Assembly: GCA_020060625.1 (NCBI GenBank)
Contig: JAGUZU010000125.1
Location: 1-57,433 of the forward strand
Length of the DNA stretch: 57,433 nt
Source of the DNA: Anaerolineales bacterium
GTDB lineage: Bacteria; Chloroflexota; Anaerolineae; Anaerolineales; Villigracilaceae
Direction of reading: 5' to 3'
Part shown: piece after piece, positions 23,823 to 31,912 of the stretch
Numbering within the stretch: position 1 is the first letter of the stretch
Layout of the letters: each line of letters starts with the position of its first letter
The notes under the pieces: generated by a model
The model's database searches: none
What the model was told of the DNA's origin: nothing
The model's input: the letters and a program-made list of their open reading frames with translations, nothing else
Program-made: the position numbers and the translations under genes

Positions 23823-24935
23823 TTAACCGAATGGGCGCACCTTGTAAAGATTTATCTTTTCGTCAGATTGCATGGAAATTTCAAGGGCGGCTTGAGCCTG
23901 ATTTACAATAACATGGAACGGTTCGCCGCCTTGACGATCCGCCAGACCAATTCTCGGATCGAGCGTCAAATTTCCCACATCGTTCGGCTCGAGGGAAAAT
24001 TGCTCATTCAGCACCTCCTGAATACGAGACATCCGCTGCCGCGCCGCCGCGCCATCCGTTGACGGCAGAAGTACGCTAAATTGCAATTTGGACCACCTGC
24101 CTACAATATCGTTCCCCCTCAATTGGTATTTCAATGTTTCGGTGACTTTCTGCATGATCTGATTGATATACGTTTGAGGCAAAGAATCATAGAACCCTTC
24201 AACACCGTTCAGGAATATGAAGCCCAAAGTCAGCACGCTTCCCGGATTGTTCGCCATTTCATCCCTCACGCGCCGCTCAAAGAAGGAACGCGAGAACGCT
24301 TGTGACTCATAGTCAAACATCTTTCGCTCGCTCAGTTTGTCCAGCGTACTGGCAAGCATGTCGCGGAATATTGCCAGCCCCACACCTATCACGACTCCAA
24401 TAAGGAACGCAAGCGCCGCATCCTGAAAAGGACGCGGATAGTAAGGTTCCAGAGGAACAACGGCTTTGTCCAGGAAATCTATATCATAAGCAACATATAA
24501 TTCCTGAATGAAATCAATGGCATACTGTCCGATACTGTTAGCCAGCATGGCTGTCACTTGCGGATCAGGACCCTGAACGTTGAATCTGATGATATTCGTA
24601 TCGGGCAGTACCGCAAAGGAGGTGGTGTAATCGGCAAAATCCTCCGGGTTGCCGTTCAACAGCCTGATCGTGCTGTTAATAATTTGTGGACTGTTGATCA
24701 CCTCTGCGTACGTCGTGATGATCGACCGCTTATCCAAGGCCTCCAAACTATTGACCATATCCCGTCCTTCCACATAATTAAGGTTCGGACTAATAATGAA
24801 CCGCGCGGAAGATTCGTACAACGGTGTGGCTATAAAATACGAGAAAACCAAGGACAAATTTACCGCCACAAGCACCGACACGAGAATTAACCACCAACCC
24901 CTCTGGATCATCCGAAGGTAAAATCGTATTTCCAT
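23823..24935 (-). CDS. Wzz-type chain-length determinant fused to a degenerate GGDEF domain
   Basis: A 370-aa protein. TM1 is about residues 13-34, then an extracytoplasmic Wzz domain, the proline-rich PLEPYYPRPF (161-170) and TM2 (171-191). The Wzz part is followed by a cytoplasmic GGDEF-like domain (about 207-366). The active-site signature is replaced by SKLQF (282-286), so cyclase activity is not expected. RGND (273-276), five residues before it, matches the RxxD c-di-GMP inhibitory site in position and spacing. The domain is therefore a likely c-di-GMP receptor attached to a polysaccharide co-polymerase. GGAGAG precedes the start. The BcsB-like gene follows 50 nt downstream. Confidence 0.8.
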   Translation of the reverse strand: MEIRFYLRMIQRGWWLILVSVLVAVNLSLVFSYFIATPLYESSARFIISPNLNYVEGRDMVNSLEALDKRSIITTYAEVINSPQIINSTIRLLNGNPEDFADYTTSFAVLPDTNIIRFNVQGPDPQVTAMLANSIGQYAIDFIQELYVAYDIDFLDKAVVPLEPYYPRPFQDAALAFLIGVVIGVGLAIFRDMLASTLDKLSERKMFDYESQAFSRSFFERRVRDEMANNPGSVLTLGFIFLNGVEGFYDSLPQTYINQIMQKVTETLKYQLRGNDIVGRWSKLQFSVLLPSTDGAAARQRMSRIQEVLNEQFSLEPNDVGNLTLDPRIGLADRQGGEPFHVIVNQAQAALEISMQSDEKINLYKVRPFG

Positions 24936-25309
24936 ATCGCAAGCTCTCCATCAATTGGTAGGAAGGTAAATAAGATTAAGAAAACATGAAAATCAACTAA
25001 GGTATAATACACCAAGGTTTGCAATTTTGCAATGTCGGAAAATCTGGCTCACACAGCCAAAATATGTCAGACAACTTGTGTCCCCACACTGTGGAGACAG
25101 CAACCGGAGTACGGGTTACTGGACACCTTGGCTTGATCTAAGAGAAATAGGAGCGCATTGCGCATTACAGCGATTCTCCCGATCTAAAACCTTACGGCTC
25201 ATGTGTAATCTGTGTGCGGACGTTAGAGAACGTCCGCTACGCAGGCATGTTTTTGCACAACTTTTACACATGAGCCAACCTTACATGATCATTGAAGAGT
25301 TCTCATTTA
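24936..25309. other. 374-bp divergent intergenic region with structured leader
   Basis: A TATAAT at 25003-25008 (plus) could start a transcript of about 300 nt before the GT2 gene. That leader holds TGTC-CCAC / GTGG-GACA near 25079-25098, then an 81-nt element with outer arms GGCTCATGTGTAA (25196-25208) / TTACACATGAGCC (25264-25276) enclosing GCGGACGTT-AGAG-AACGTCCGC (25216-25237). No known riboswitch core, including the GEMM c-di-GMP cores, was recognised. No convincing ORF. Confidence 0.5.
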
Positions 25310-26521
25310 ATGAGCGCATCACTCGCCGGCAATTTCGTCATCTCATTATTATTTTGGCTCTGTGTGGGTGGAATCCTTTACGCCTACGCTGGCTATCCTG
25401 TCTTGGTTTTTCTGCTGGCTAAAATGAAGCCCGCCCCTCCTGCCTACGGAGAATACCATCCCTGCGTCACCTTGCTGATTGCCGCCTATAACGAGGAAAG
25501 AGAGATCGAAGAAAAAATCCAAAACTGTCTTGCCTTGGATTATCCCGCGTCCAGCCTGCAAATTCTCATCGTAACCGATGGCTCCACCGACAGGACGCCG
25601 GAAATTGTGCAATCATACGCGACTTCCAGAATTGAGTTGTTACATCAAACCGGGCGGCGGGGAAAAACGGCAGCCATCAATCGGGCAATGCCCTCCGTCC
25701 GCGGGGAAATCGTCGTTTTCTCTGATGCAAACAATCACTATCTGCCAGACACCATCAGCAAACTGGTTGCCCCATTCCGCGACCCAAAAATTGGGGCGGC
25801 GAGCGGCGCAAAAGTGATTGAAAAAGGCGACGGCAGTCTTGGCGCTTCCGAAGGCGCCTACTGGAAATACGAATCGTTCATTAAGAAACAGGAAAGCCGC
25901 CTCGGAAGCTGTACCAGCGCGGCGGGAGAAATTTTGGCGATACGCAAAGATTTATATATTTCACCGCCCGATCACATCATCAATGATGATTTCTTCATTG
26001 CCATGCAAATCATTCGACAGGGCTATCGTCTCATATATGTGCCGGAAGCAAAATCCATGGAACGCGTCTCCCCAACCGCACAGGATGAAATCGTCCGCCG
26101 CACGCGCATCAACGCAGGGCGATATCAAGCCATTGCAATGACAAGCCGCCTTCTGCCGTTAAACAGCCCCCTGCTAATATGGCAGGTCATCTCCCACAAA
26201 TTTCTTCGTCTCTTCGTTCCTTTCTTCATGATCGGAGCAGCCGCGTTCAATCTGATAGCGGTCATTTATCCTCCGCATACGAAAAGCCTTGCCCTGCTAG
26301 GACCACCCTTCGGCATCATTCTGTTTGGACTGCAAGCTTTATTCTACGCGCTCGCCATCATGGGAGGACAATTTCCACACCAGGGAGAACGGAACCGCTT
26401 CTTGAATCTGCTCTACCTGCCCGCTTTCCTGACAAACAGTAACCTTGCCGCATTAAAAGGATTCTCTCGATTCCTGCGCGGCGGGCAAGCCCATCTTTGG
26501 GAACGGATCCAACGACGGTGA
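25310..26521 (+). CDS. Membrane GT2 glycosyltransferase (processive/BcsA-HAS-like)
   Basis: A 403-aa inner-membrane GT2. N-terminal TM about residues 8-38; GT-A motifs VTLLIAAYNEE (53-63), VTDGSTD (88-94), SDAN (138-141, DxD position) and NDDF (225-228, catalytic base position). RRTRINAG (263-270) stands where processive synthases have QxxRW. Three or four C-terminal TM helices follow. It resembles N-acetylglucosamine or hyaluronan-type synthases but lacks the canonical QxxRW, so processivity is uncertain. Start taken as ATG 25310 rather than an upstream TTG. Its stop overlaps the next start by GTGA. A cytoplasm-facing partner for the divergent BcsB-like protein is plausible but unproven. Confidence 0.8.
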   Translation: MSASLAGNFVISLLFWLCVGGILYAYAGYPVLVFLLAKMKPAPPAYGEYHPCVTLLIAAYNEEREIEEKIQNCLALDYPASSLQILIVTDGSTDRTPEIVQSYATSRIELLHQTGRRGKTAAINRAMPSVRGEIVVFSDANNHYLPDTISKLVAPFRDPKIGAASGAKVIEKGDGSLGASEGAYWKYESFIKKQESRLGSCTSAAGEILAIRKDLYISPPDHIINDDFFIAMQIIRQGYRLIYVPEAKSMERVSPTAQDEIVRRTRINAGRYQAIAMTSRLLPLNSPLLIWQVISHKFLRLFVPFFMIGAAAFNLIAVIYPPHTKSLALLGPPFGIILFGLQALFYALAIMGGQFPHQGERNRFLNLLYLPAFLTNSNLAALKGFSRFLRGGQAHLWERIQRR

Positions 26522-27693
26522 AAACTGGTTCTCCCACCAAAGCCGACATCACGCCCGATCCGAATCGCCCGAAAACCCTGATCGTGGATCTTTCCACTAA
26601 CTATGGCGGATCCACATCGCGCGTTCTCTCACTGCTTTCGCGATTCCCGGAAGGACAGGTATCGCTGGCGGCGCTGGAGGGAAGCGCTATATCAGGGGAG
26701 GCGCAAAAACTCGGATTGCCAGTCCAAATCGTTGGGAAGCGCAAAACCGATCCCAGCATTGTCCCGCGCCTAACCCGTCTGATCCGAGATCGTAACATTC
26801 AGGTATTGGACAGCCAGAACATTCAATCAAAGTTCTACGCCAGTCTGGCGTCCATGCTGACCCACACCGCATTAGTATCCACCATCAACAGCTGGTATAC
26901 GAACGAACACGGCGGAACTTCCCTGAAAGGGCGCATCTATACTTCGCTGGAACTCGCCACAAATTGGAATCTTTCCCTTTACATCACCGTTTCCGAAAAC
27001 GACCGGAAATCATTATTGCGCTCCGGCGTTCGTGCCGATAATATCGAATTGATCTACAACGCAGTCGAGATAAAGAAAAAAACCGGCATAGACGATAATT
27101 GGCTGCATAAAAAACTCGGGATCCCGTCAGATAGGTTGCTTTGCACCGCTGTCGGGCGGCTCGTGGCAATCAAGGGTTACGATATCCTGGTCGAAGCAGC
27201 CAGGCAAGCGTGCAACGAAATTCCCTGTTTGACCTGTGTCATTATCGGGGAAGGCGAAATGCGCGAGGAATTGACCAACCAAATTCAGGAGGCTGGTTTG
27301 GGAAGTCGCGTCATCCTGGCTGGATACTTTGATCGGGACGCCGTGTTGGCAGCGCTCCAAACCAGCGATATGTTTGTCATGCCATCCCGATATGAAGGCA
27401 CGCCCATCGCCCTGCTTGAAGCGGGAGCATTGGCGCGTCCAATCGTGGCGTCGTCCACTGGAGGAATCCCTGAACTGGTCACCGACGGGGAACACGCCCT
27501 GCTCGTCCCCCCGGAGGATGCGCCAGCCCTGTCGCGCGCGATCGTCCGTCTTTGCCAGGACAGGACAGTCGCAGAAAAACTTGCCCGTAACGTGCAGCAG
27601 CGCGTGAGGTCCCGTTTCGGGCTCGAAGCGCAGGTATCCGCCACACTTCGGGCATATTTAAAAGCCTGGTTAAAACATAAACAGGAGAGATGA
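26518..27693 (+). CDS. GT4 glycosyltransferase
   Basis: A 391-aa GT-B enzyme of family GT4. The glycine-rich N-terminal loop is NYGGSTSR. The C-terminal domain has AVGRLVAIKGYDIL and IIGEGEMREEL, then MPSRYEGTPIALLEAGALARPIVA with the E-x7-E nucleotide-sugar motif (EGTPIALLE). It probably adds one sugar to the lipid-linked EPS unit in the cytoplasm. GTG at 26518 overlaps the preceding stop (GTGA) and is the preferred start; a TTG seven codons earlier is also open. Followed directly by a deacetylase gene. Confidence 0.85.
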   Translation: MKTGSPTKADITPDPNRPKTLIVDLSTNYGGSTSRVLSLLSRFPEGQVSLAALEGSAISGEAQKLGLPVQIVGKRKTDPSIVPRLTRLIRDRNIQVLDSQNIQSKFYASLASMLTHTALVSTINSWYTNEHGGTSLKGRIYTSLELATNWNLSLYITVSENDRKSLLRSGVRADNIELIYNAVEIKKKTGIDDNWLHKKLGIPSDRLLCTAVGRLVAIKGYDILVEAARQACNEIPCLTCVIIGEGEMREELTNQIQEAGLGSRVILAGYFDRDAVLAALQTSDMFVMPSRYEGTPIALLEAGALARPIVASSTGGIPELVTDGEHALLVPPEDAPALSRAIVRLCQDRTVAEKLARNVQQRVRSRFGLEAQVSATLRAYLKAWLKHKQER

Positions 27694-28749
27694 ATGTACC
27701 TAAACGACAAGCCCGTGGTGAAATCCCGACGGAGTTCCATAAAGAAGAGACTGCTGTCCGTTGCCTTTCACAGCGGGTTGGTTCGTGCGGGGCGCGGCTT
27801 GTGGGCAGACTCGCTGACCGTTTTGAATTACCATCGCATCGGGGACGTTTCGCAGGACGGTTTTGATACGTTCAAGCCCACCGTGAGCGCCAGCGCGGAG
27901 GGATTCGCCGCGCAAATGGATTACACCCTGCGTTGGTTCAACGCGGTATCGCTGGGGGACGTGGTCCGATGGCTGGACGGGCAGGCGAAACTTCCCCCTC
28001 ACGCCGCGCTGATTACCTTCGACGATGGCTACCTGGATAACTACACCCTGGCATATCCCATCCTGCGCGAACGCAATCTCCCCGCCGCGATCTTTCTCAC
28101 CACAGGCCATATCGAGCAGGACGTCCCATTCTATTGGGAACTCCTCGCATACTGCTTTTATCATACCGGGCGGGATGCGATCACATTCCCCAACGGCGCC
28201 CAAATGCAGTGGAAGGATGCGGCAGAGCGGAACCGCGTCGCAATGGATTTGGCTGAAAGCCTGAAAGTCCTGCCTGAGGACGAGAAGGCGGCGTGGGTTT
28301 CCCGCCTCGCTTCGACTTTGGACGTGTCTGTGCCAGGCGGTTTCTTTCGGAATCTGATGATGACCTGGGAACAGGTCCGGGAAATGAGTCGCGGCGGAAT
28401 CGAATTCGGCGGTCATACCGTCCGCCACCCGATCTTGAGCCGGGTTTCCCTCGAACGGGCAGGGGCGGAGATCAGCGACTCGAAGGCGCGGGTCGAGAGG
28501 GAACTGGGCAAGCCCGTTCTCGGGTTTGCCTACCCCAACGGCGGCAGGGTTGATTTCAACCGTGAAATAGAAAAGCTGGCGGAACAGGCGGGATATCGCA
28601 CCGCTTTTTCGCTGATCAATGGACCTACAAGCCTGAGGGAGATAAAACGGAATCCGTTTGCGATCCGCCGCATTTTCATTTCCCACCGCCACTCCATCCA
28701 CGAGTTCGCCGTGTTGACGAACTGGGTCAACCGCTACCGGCGGGATTGA
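27694..28749 (+). CDS. Polysaccharide deacetylase (NodB/CE4 family)
   Basis: A 351-aa CE4 esterase. ITFDDGYLDNY gives the catalytic Asp and metal Asp, FGGHTVRHP the metal-binding HxxxH, and FAYPNGG motif 3. A roughly 80-residue insert (DVPFYWELLAYCFYH onward) separates motifs 1 and 2, as in several EPS-locus deacetylases. It removes N-acetyl groups from amino sugars. No signal peptide or clear TM is visible, so it may act in the cytoplasm on a lipid-linked precursor. It starts directly after the GT4 stop, and is convergent with a second deacetylase gene 21 bp on. Confidence 0.88.
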   Translation: MYLNDKPVVKSRRSSIKKRLLSVAFHSGLVRAGRGLWADSLTVLNYHRIGDVSQDGFDTFKPTVSASAEGFAAQMDYTLRWFNAVSLGDVVRWLDGQAKLPPHAALITFDDGYLDNYTLAYPILRERNLPAAIFLTTGHIEQDVPFYWELLAYCFYHTGRDAITFPNGAQMQWKDAAERNRVAMDLAESLKVLPEDEKAAWVSRLASTLDVSVPGGFFRNLMMTWEQVREMSRGGIEFGGHTVRHPILSRVSLERAGAEISDSKARVERELGKPVLGFAYPNGGRVDFNREIEKLAEQAGYRTAFSLINGPTSLREIKRNPFAIRRIFISHRHSIHEFAVLTNWVNRYRRD

Positions 28750-28770
28750 CCCATCCTCCTCCCAACAGGG

Positions 28771-29547
28771 CTACATCCAAAGGCGCATCCGCTTTTTCGC
28801 GCGAAGAAGCGCCTTCCCCAGCACAGTCCGGTCCCGGAGCCACATCAGGTGGTAATACAAGCCTGACGCCTTCAGGCGAAACAATCTCATACTGTCGCAG
28901 CCGAGGCACTCGATGCGCCAACGGTTGAATGGACCCTGCGGCAGGGAGCTCGCGCCGCACGCCCCTTCGTAGCCGCTCTGCGCGACCATTTCAAGAACCG
29001 CATCATTGACGAGGTCGTAAGGATAGGAGAAAAAACCGATCGGCACATCGAGGGCGTTGACCAGGAGTTGCCGCGAGTCATGAATTTGCCTGCGAGCCTC
29101 TTCGGGGGAAACGCGGGTGAGCGCGGCGTGCGTCAGGGTGTGGCTGCCGAATTCGATTCCCGCCATTTTCATCTCGTGAATTTCGTTCAGCGACATGAGC
29201 CGCGGCGCGAGACCGTCCTCGTATAGATCCCAGTCATTCGTCCCGCCGATCCGTTCCGCAACGAGGAAAATGGTGGCGGTCATGCCGTATTTCCGCATGA
29301 TGGGCAGGGCGGCGGCATGGTTGTCTCTGTATCCGTCGTCGAAGGTGAGGGCGACGGCGCAGCGCGGTTTCTCCATCAGCCCGTTTTGGATCTGCGCCAA
29401 CTGGCTGAGAGTCAGAGACCGATAGCCGCCTTCGGCCAGGTACCGCATCTGCGCTTCGAACCGGACGGGGGAAAGACTCATGCCCGGGTACAAGTCTTGC
29501 CCCGGGGCTGTGTCGTTGACGCGGTGATACATCAGGATTGGGATCAT
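28771..29547 (-). CDS. Polysaccharide deacetylase (NodB/CE4 family)
   Basis: A 258-aa compact CE4 deacetylase with all motifs: LTFDDGYRDNH (catalytic and metal aspartates), FGSHTLTHAAL (HxxxH) and FSYPYDLVND. It begins IPILMYHRV, typical of cytoplasmic or unanchored forms. It is shorter than and clearly different from the one at 27694-28749, so two deacetylation steps or two substrates are possible. The start codon overlaps the stop of the upstream GT4 gene by ATGA; it is the last gene of the long minus-strand EPS operon. Confidence 0.88.
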   Translation of the reverse strand: MIPILMYHRVNDTAPGQDLYPGMSLSPVRFEAQMRYLAEGGYRSLTLSQLAQIQNGLMEKPRCAVALTFDDGYRDNHAAALPIMRKYGMTATIFLVAERIGGTNDWDLYEDGLAPRLMSLNEIHEMKMAGIEFGSHTLTHAALTRVSPEEARRQIHDSRQLLVNALDVPIGFFSYPYDLVNDAVLEMVAQSGYEGACGASSLPQGPFNRWRIECLGCDSMRLFRLKASGLYYHLMWLRDRTVLGKALLRAKKRMRLWM

Positions 29548-30722
29548 TGGCGCAGCCCCGCCTCTTCCATCGCGTTTTGCAGAGCCTCGGCGCGTTTCAG
29601 CCAGGTATGCTGCACCGCGGCGACACTCGCCCGGCAGCCCAGCCGTCCACGCAAAACCGGGTCCCCGGTCAGGGTTTGAAGCGCAAAGGTCAAAGCGGGG
29701 ATATTCTCACGCTCGAACAAATACGCGTTCTCGTTATGTTCCACGATTTCGGTGATGGTCGGCTGGTCCGGCGCGACGACCGCCTTGCCGAGCGCCATGT
29801 ATTCATACACCTTCATCGGATTGCCGTATTCGTTTGTGGCGGGCATCACGGCGATATCGCCCGCCGCCATGTAGGAGGAGACCTCGTCATAAGGAATGCG
29901 CCCGGTGAAGATGGTCTTTTCCGACAGATTGAGCCTTGCGGCAACCGCCCTGGCTTCATCCGTGTATTTGCCCTCGCCCACCAGAAGCAGGCGCGCAGAC
30001 TGGTTTGATTTCATACCGGCGAACGCTTGCAGGAGCAGGTCAACCCGGTGATATGGCTGGAACGACCCGACAAAGACGATCACCACCTCGCCGCCGCCGA
30101 TACCGTATTGACGGCGGCGCAGACTGCCGTCCACGTTCGGGTGGAACAACCCATCGTCAATGCCGTTTTCCACCGTGACGATTCTGTTTTCAGGAAGCCC
30201 CTCGTCAACCAGGTATTGACGGATGGTTTTGTTGACCGCTACGAGCAGGCGGGCGCTCCCTGTAACCTGGCGATATATGCGTTTCAGGGGTTCCTTCAAG
30301 CCGACCCCGTATTGCTGTTCCTCCTCCCAGGCAGGCGCAATGTCGTCAATGACAAGCGGAAGCCCGGTCGTTTCGGAGGCGATCTTTCCCGCGGAGTTGA
30401 AAGCTAGGTAGGTTTCCAGGATGCAATCCGGTTTGTGTTTTTCGGCGGCTTCAATCAGCCGCGCTGCAAAGCGCCTGCCGTGGACGATCCGCCCGGCGTC
30501 GCGCATCATCCATGCCATGCGGGTCGGCAACAGTCTTTTGAACATGTTTCGATAGGTGTTGACCGCCGCCTGCGCTTTTTTGTCGCTCCCGGCTTCGATG
30601 CGGATCACGGTGTGACCCAGTTTTGCCAGCCCGTTCAGGATAGAATTGGCGCGCACGATATGCCCCGCGCGTTGACCCTCCAGCCGGTCGCCGGGATGCG
30701 GAAGACTGTAAAGTATCTTCAT
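29544..30722 (-). CDS. GT4 glycosyltransferase
   Basis: A 392-aa GT-B enzyme. It starts MKILYSLPHPGDRLEGQRAGH, the usual N-terminal strand and loop (read here to 20 residues). The acceptor domain contains VIDDIAPAWEEEQ. VFVGSFQPYHRVDLLLQAF begins the donor domain, and NPMKVYEYMALGKAVVA carries the conserved glutamate near the donor phosphate. Sugar specificity unknown. ATGA overlaps join it to both neighbours (deacetylase downstream, GT4 upstream), so the three are translationally coupled. Confidence 0.87.
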   Translation of the reverse strand: MKILYSLPHPGDRLEGQRAGHIVRANSILNGLAKLGHTVIRIEAGSDKKAQAAVNTYRNMFKRLLPTRMAWMMRDAGRIVHGRRFAARLIEAAEKHKPDCILETYLAFNSAGKIASETTGLPLVIDDIAPAWEEEQQYGVGLKEPLKRIYRQVTGSARLLVAVNKTIRQYLVDEGLPENRIVTVENGIDDGLFHPNVDGSLRRRQYGIGGGEVVIVFVGSFQPYHRVDLLLQAFAGMKSNQSARLLLVGEGKYTDEARAVAARLNLSEKTIFTGRIPYDEVSSYMAAGDIAVMPATNEYGNPMKVYEYMALGKAVVAPDQPTITEIVEHNENAYLFERENIPALTFALQTLTGDPVLRGRLGCRASVAAVQHTWLKRAEALQNAMEEAGLRQ

Positions 30723-31840
30723 GCTTCACCCAGAATTCTATTGAACAGCGAAACCATGGATTGTGCCTGCCGTTCCAATGAAAAACGGCTGGCGATCCGC
30801 TCTTGGGCAGCGGCGCCCATCCGCCGGGCGCGCTCCGGGTCTTGCAGGAGTTTTACGAGGTTCGCCGCCATTGCGGACGAGTCGCCGGGCGGGACCAAAT
30901 ATCCCGTCTCGCCAGACGTCACGATTTCCGCAGTCCCGCCGACATCGGTAGCCACAACCGGCAGCGAGGCGGCGCCCGCTTCGATCAGAACGGTGGGCAG
31001 GGCTTCGCTCCAGGATGGAAGCACAAGGACGTCGCTTGCAGCGAGCAGTTCCGGCACGTCTGCCCGTTCGCCCAAAAATTCGACCGCATCTCCAAGCCCG
31101 GCGGCTTGTTCGCGCAGGCTGTCGTTTAGTTCGCCGCCGCCAACTAGTTTGACATGGGCACGCGGAACGGCTCGAACGAGAGACGGAACCGCCTCAAACA
31201 GGACCTCGTGCCCTTTTCCGCGCCTGAGGACAGCCACCATGATGACGATGGATTGATCGGGCGACCAGCCCATTTTCCTGCGGATTTCCTCCCTCTGATC
31301 CATCAGGGCGAAGCGTTTGACGTCAATGCCGTTGTAGATGGTTTCGATCCGGGAAAGCGGCGAACCGTTTTGCTGTGCCAGATTCCGCCTTACCGCCTCG
31401 GAGACGGCGATAACTTTGCTGGACCCGTAACGAAGCGCCAACAGCATCAGTTTCGCGCGGACGGCTTCCCGCATGGTGTCGGCGGGTTCCTGCATGACGT
31501 GGCGGGACATGACAATGGGCGTCCTCGACGCCCAATACGCCAGCGCCCCGAACAAGTTGGAGTACTGGTCCTGTGTGCTGACGATATCAATCCTTTCGTC
31601 GCGGAGCAGTGAGAGGAAGCGGCGCCACGCCGGGGGGTCCACGAGGCGTTTCGCGTCGAGGTCGAAGCGTTGGATGCCGGTCCGGGCGAACTCCCCGGCA
31701 AGCGAACTATCCCGCCACGTGTTGAGCGTGCAGAGGAACGGCGTCACCCCCTCGATCTTCCTAAAATAAGGCAAAACGGATACCAGACTGCGCTCGGCGC
31801 CCGCAAAGGGAAGCCCGCTTATCATCAAGAGAAGTCTCAT
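30719..31840 (-). CDS. GT4 glycosyltransferase
   Basis: A 373-aa GT4 enzyme. The N-terminal loop is GLPFAGAERSLV. The hinge region IYNGIDVKRF is followed by VAVLRRGKGHEVL, and SWSEALPTVLIEAGAASLPVVA carries the E-x7-E motif (read in two parts). It is the third GT4 of the locus. AAAGGAG lies just before the ATG. Between this gene and the flippase gene is a 72-bp gap with a small ATCGT/ACGAT hairpin. Confidence 0.87.
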   Translation of the reverse strand: MRLLLMISGLPFAGAERSLVSVLPYFRKIEGVTPFLCTLNTWRDSSLAGEFARTGIQRFDLDAKRLVDPPAWRRFLSLLRDERIDIVSTQDQYSNLFGALAYWASRTPIVMSRHVMQEPADTMREAVRAKLMLLALRYGSSKVIAVSEAVRRNLAQQNGSPLSRIETIYNGIDVKRFALMDQREEIRRKMGWSPDQSIVIMVAVLRRGKGHEVLFEAVPSLVRAVPRAHVKLVGGGELNDSLREQAAGLGDAVEFLGERADVPELLAASDVLVLPSWSEALPTVLIEAGAASLPVVATDVGGTAEIVTSGETGYLVPPGDSSAMAANLVKLLQDPERARRMGAAAQERIASRFSLERQAQSMVSLFNRILGEA

Positions 31841-31912
31841 AATCTCCTTTAAGATCGCGTCCCTGTCCTCCCGCCGCCGCCCTGCGCCCTCTCAACCATC
31901 GTTTTGGGACGA

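Noticed and set aside
23823-24935. Active diguanylate cyclase
   Set aside because: The GGDEF signature is SKLQF; metal and substrate residues are missing.
25196-25276. c-di-GMP riboswitch (GEMM type)
   Set aside because: Conserved aptamer core bases were not found; only simple nested stems are present.
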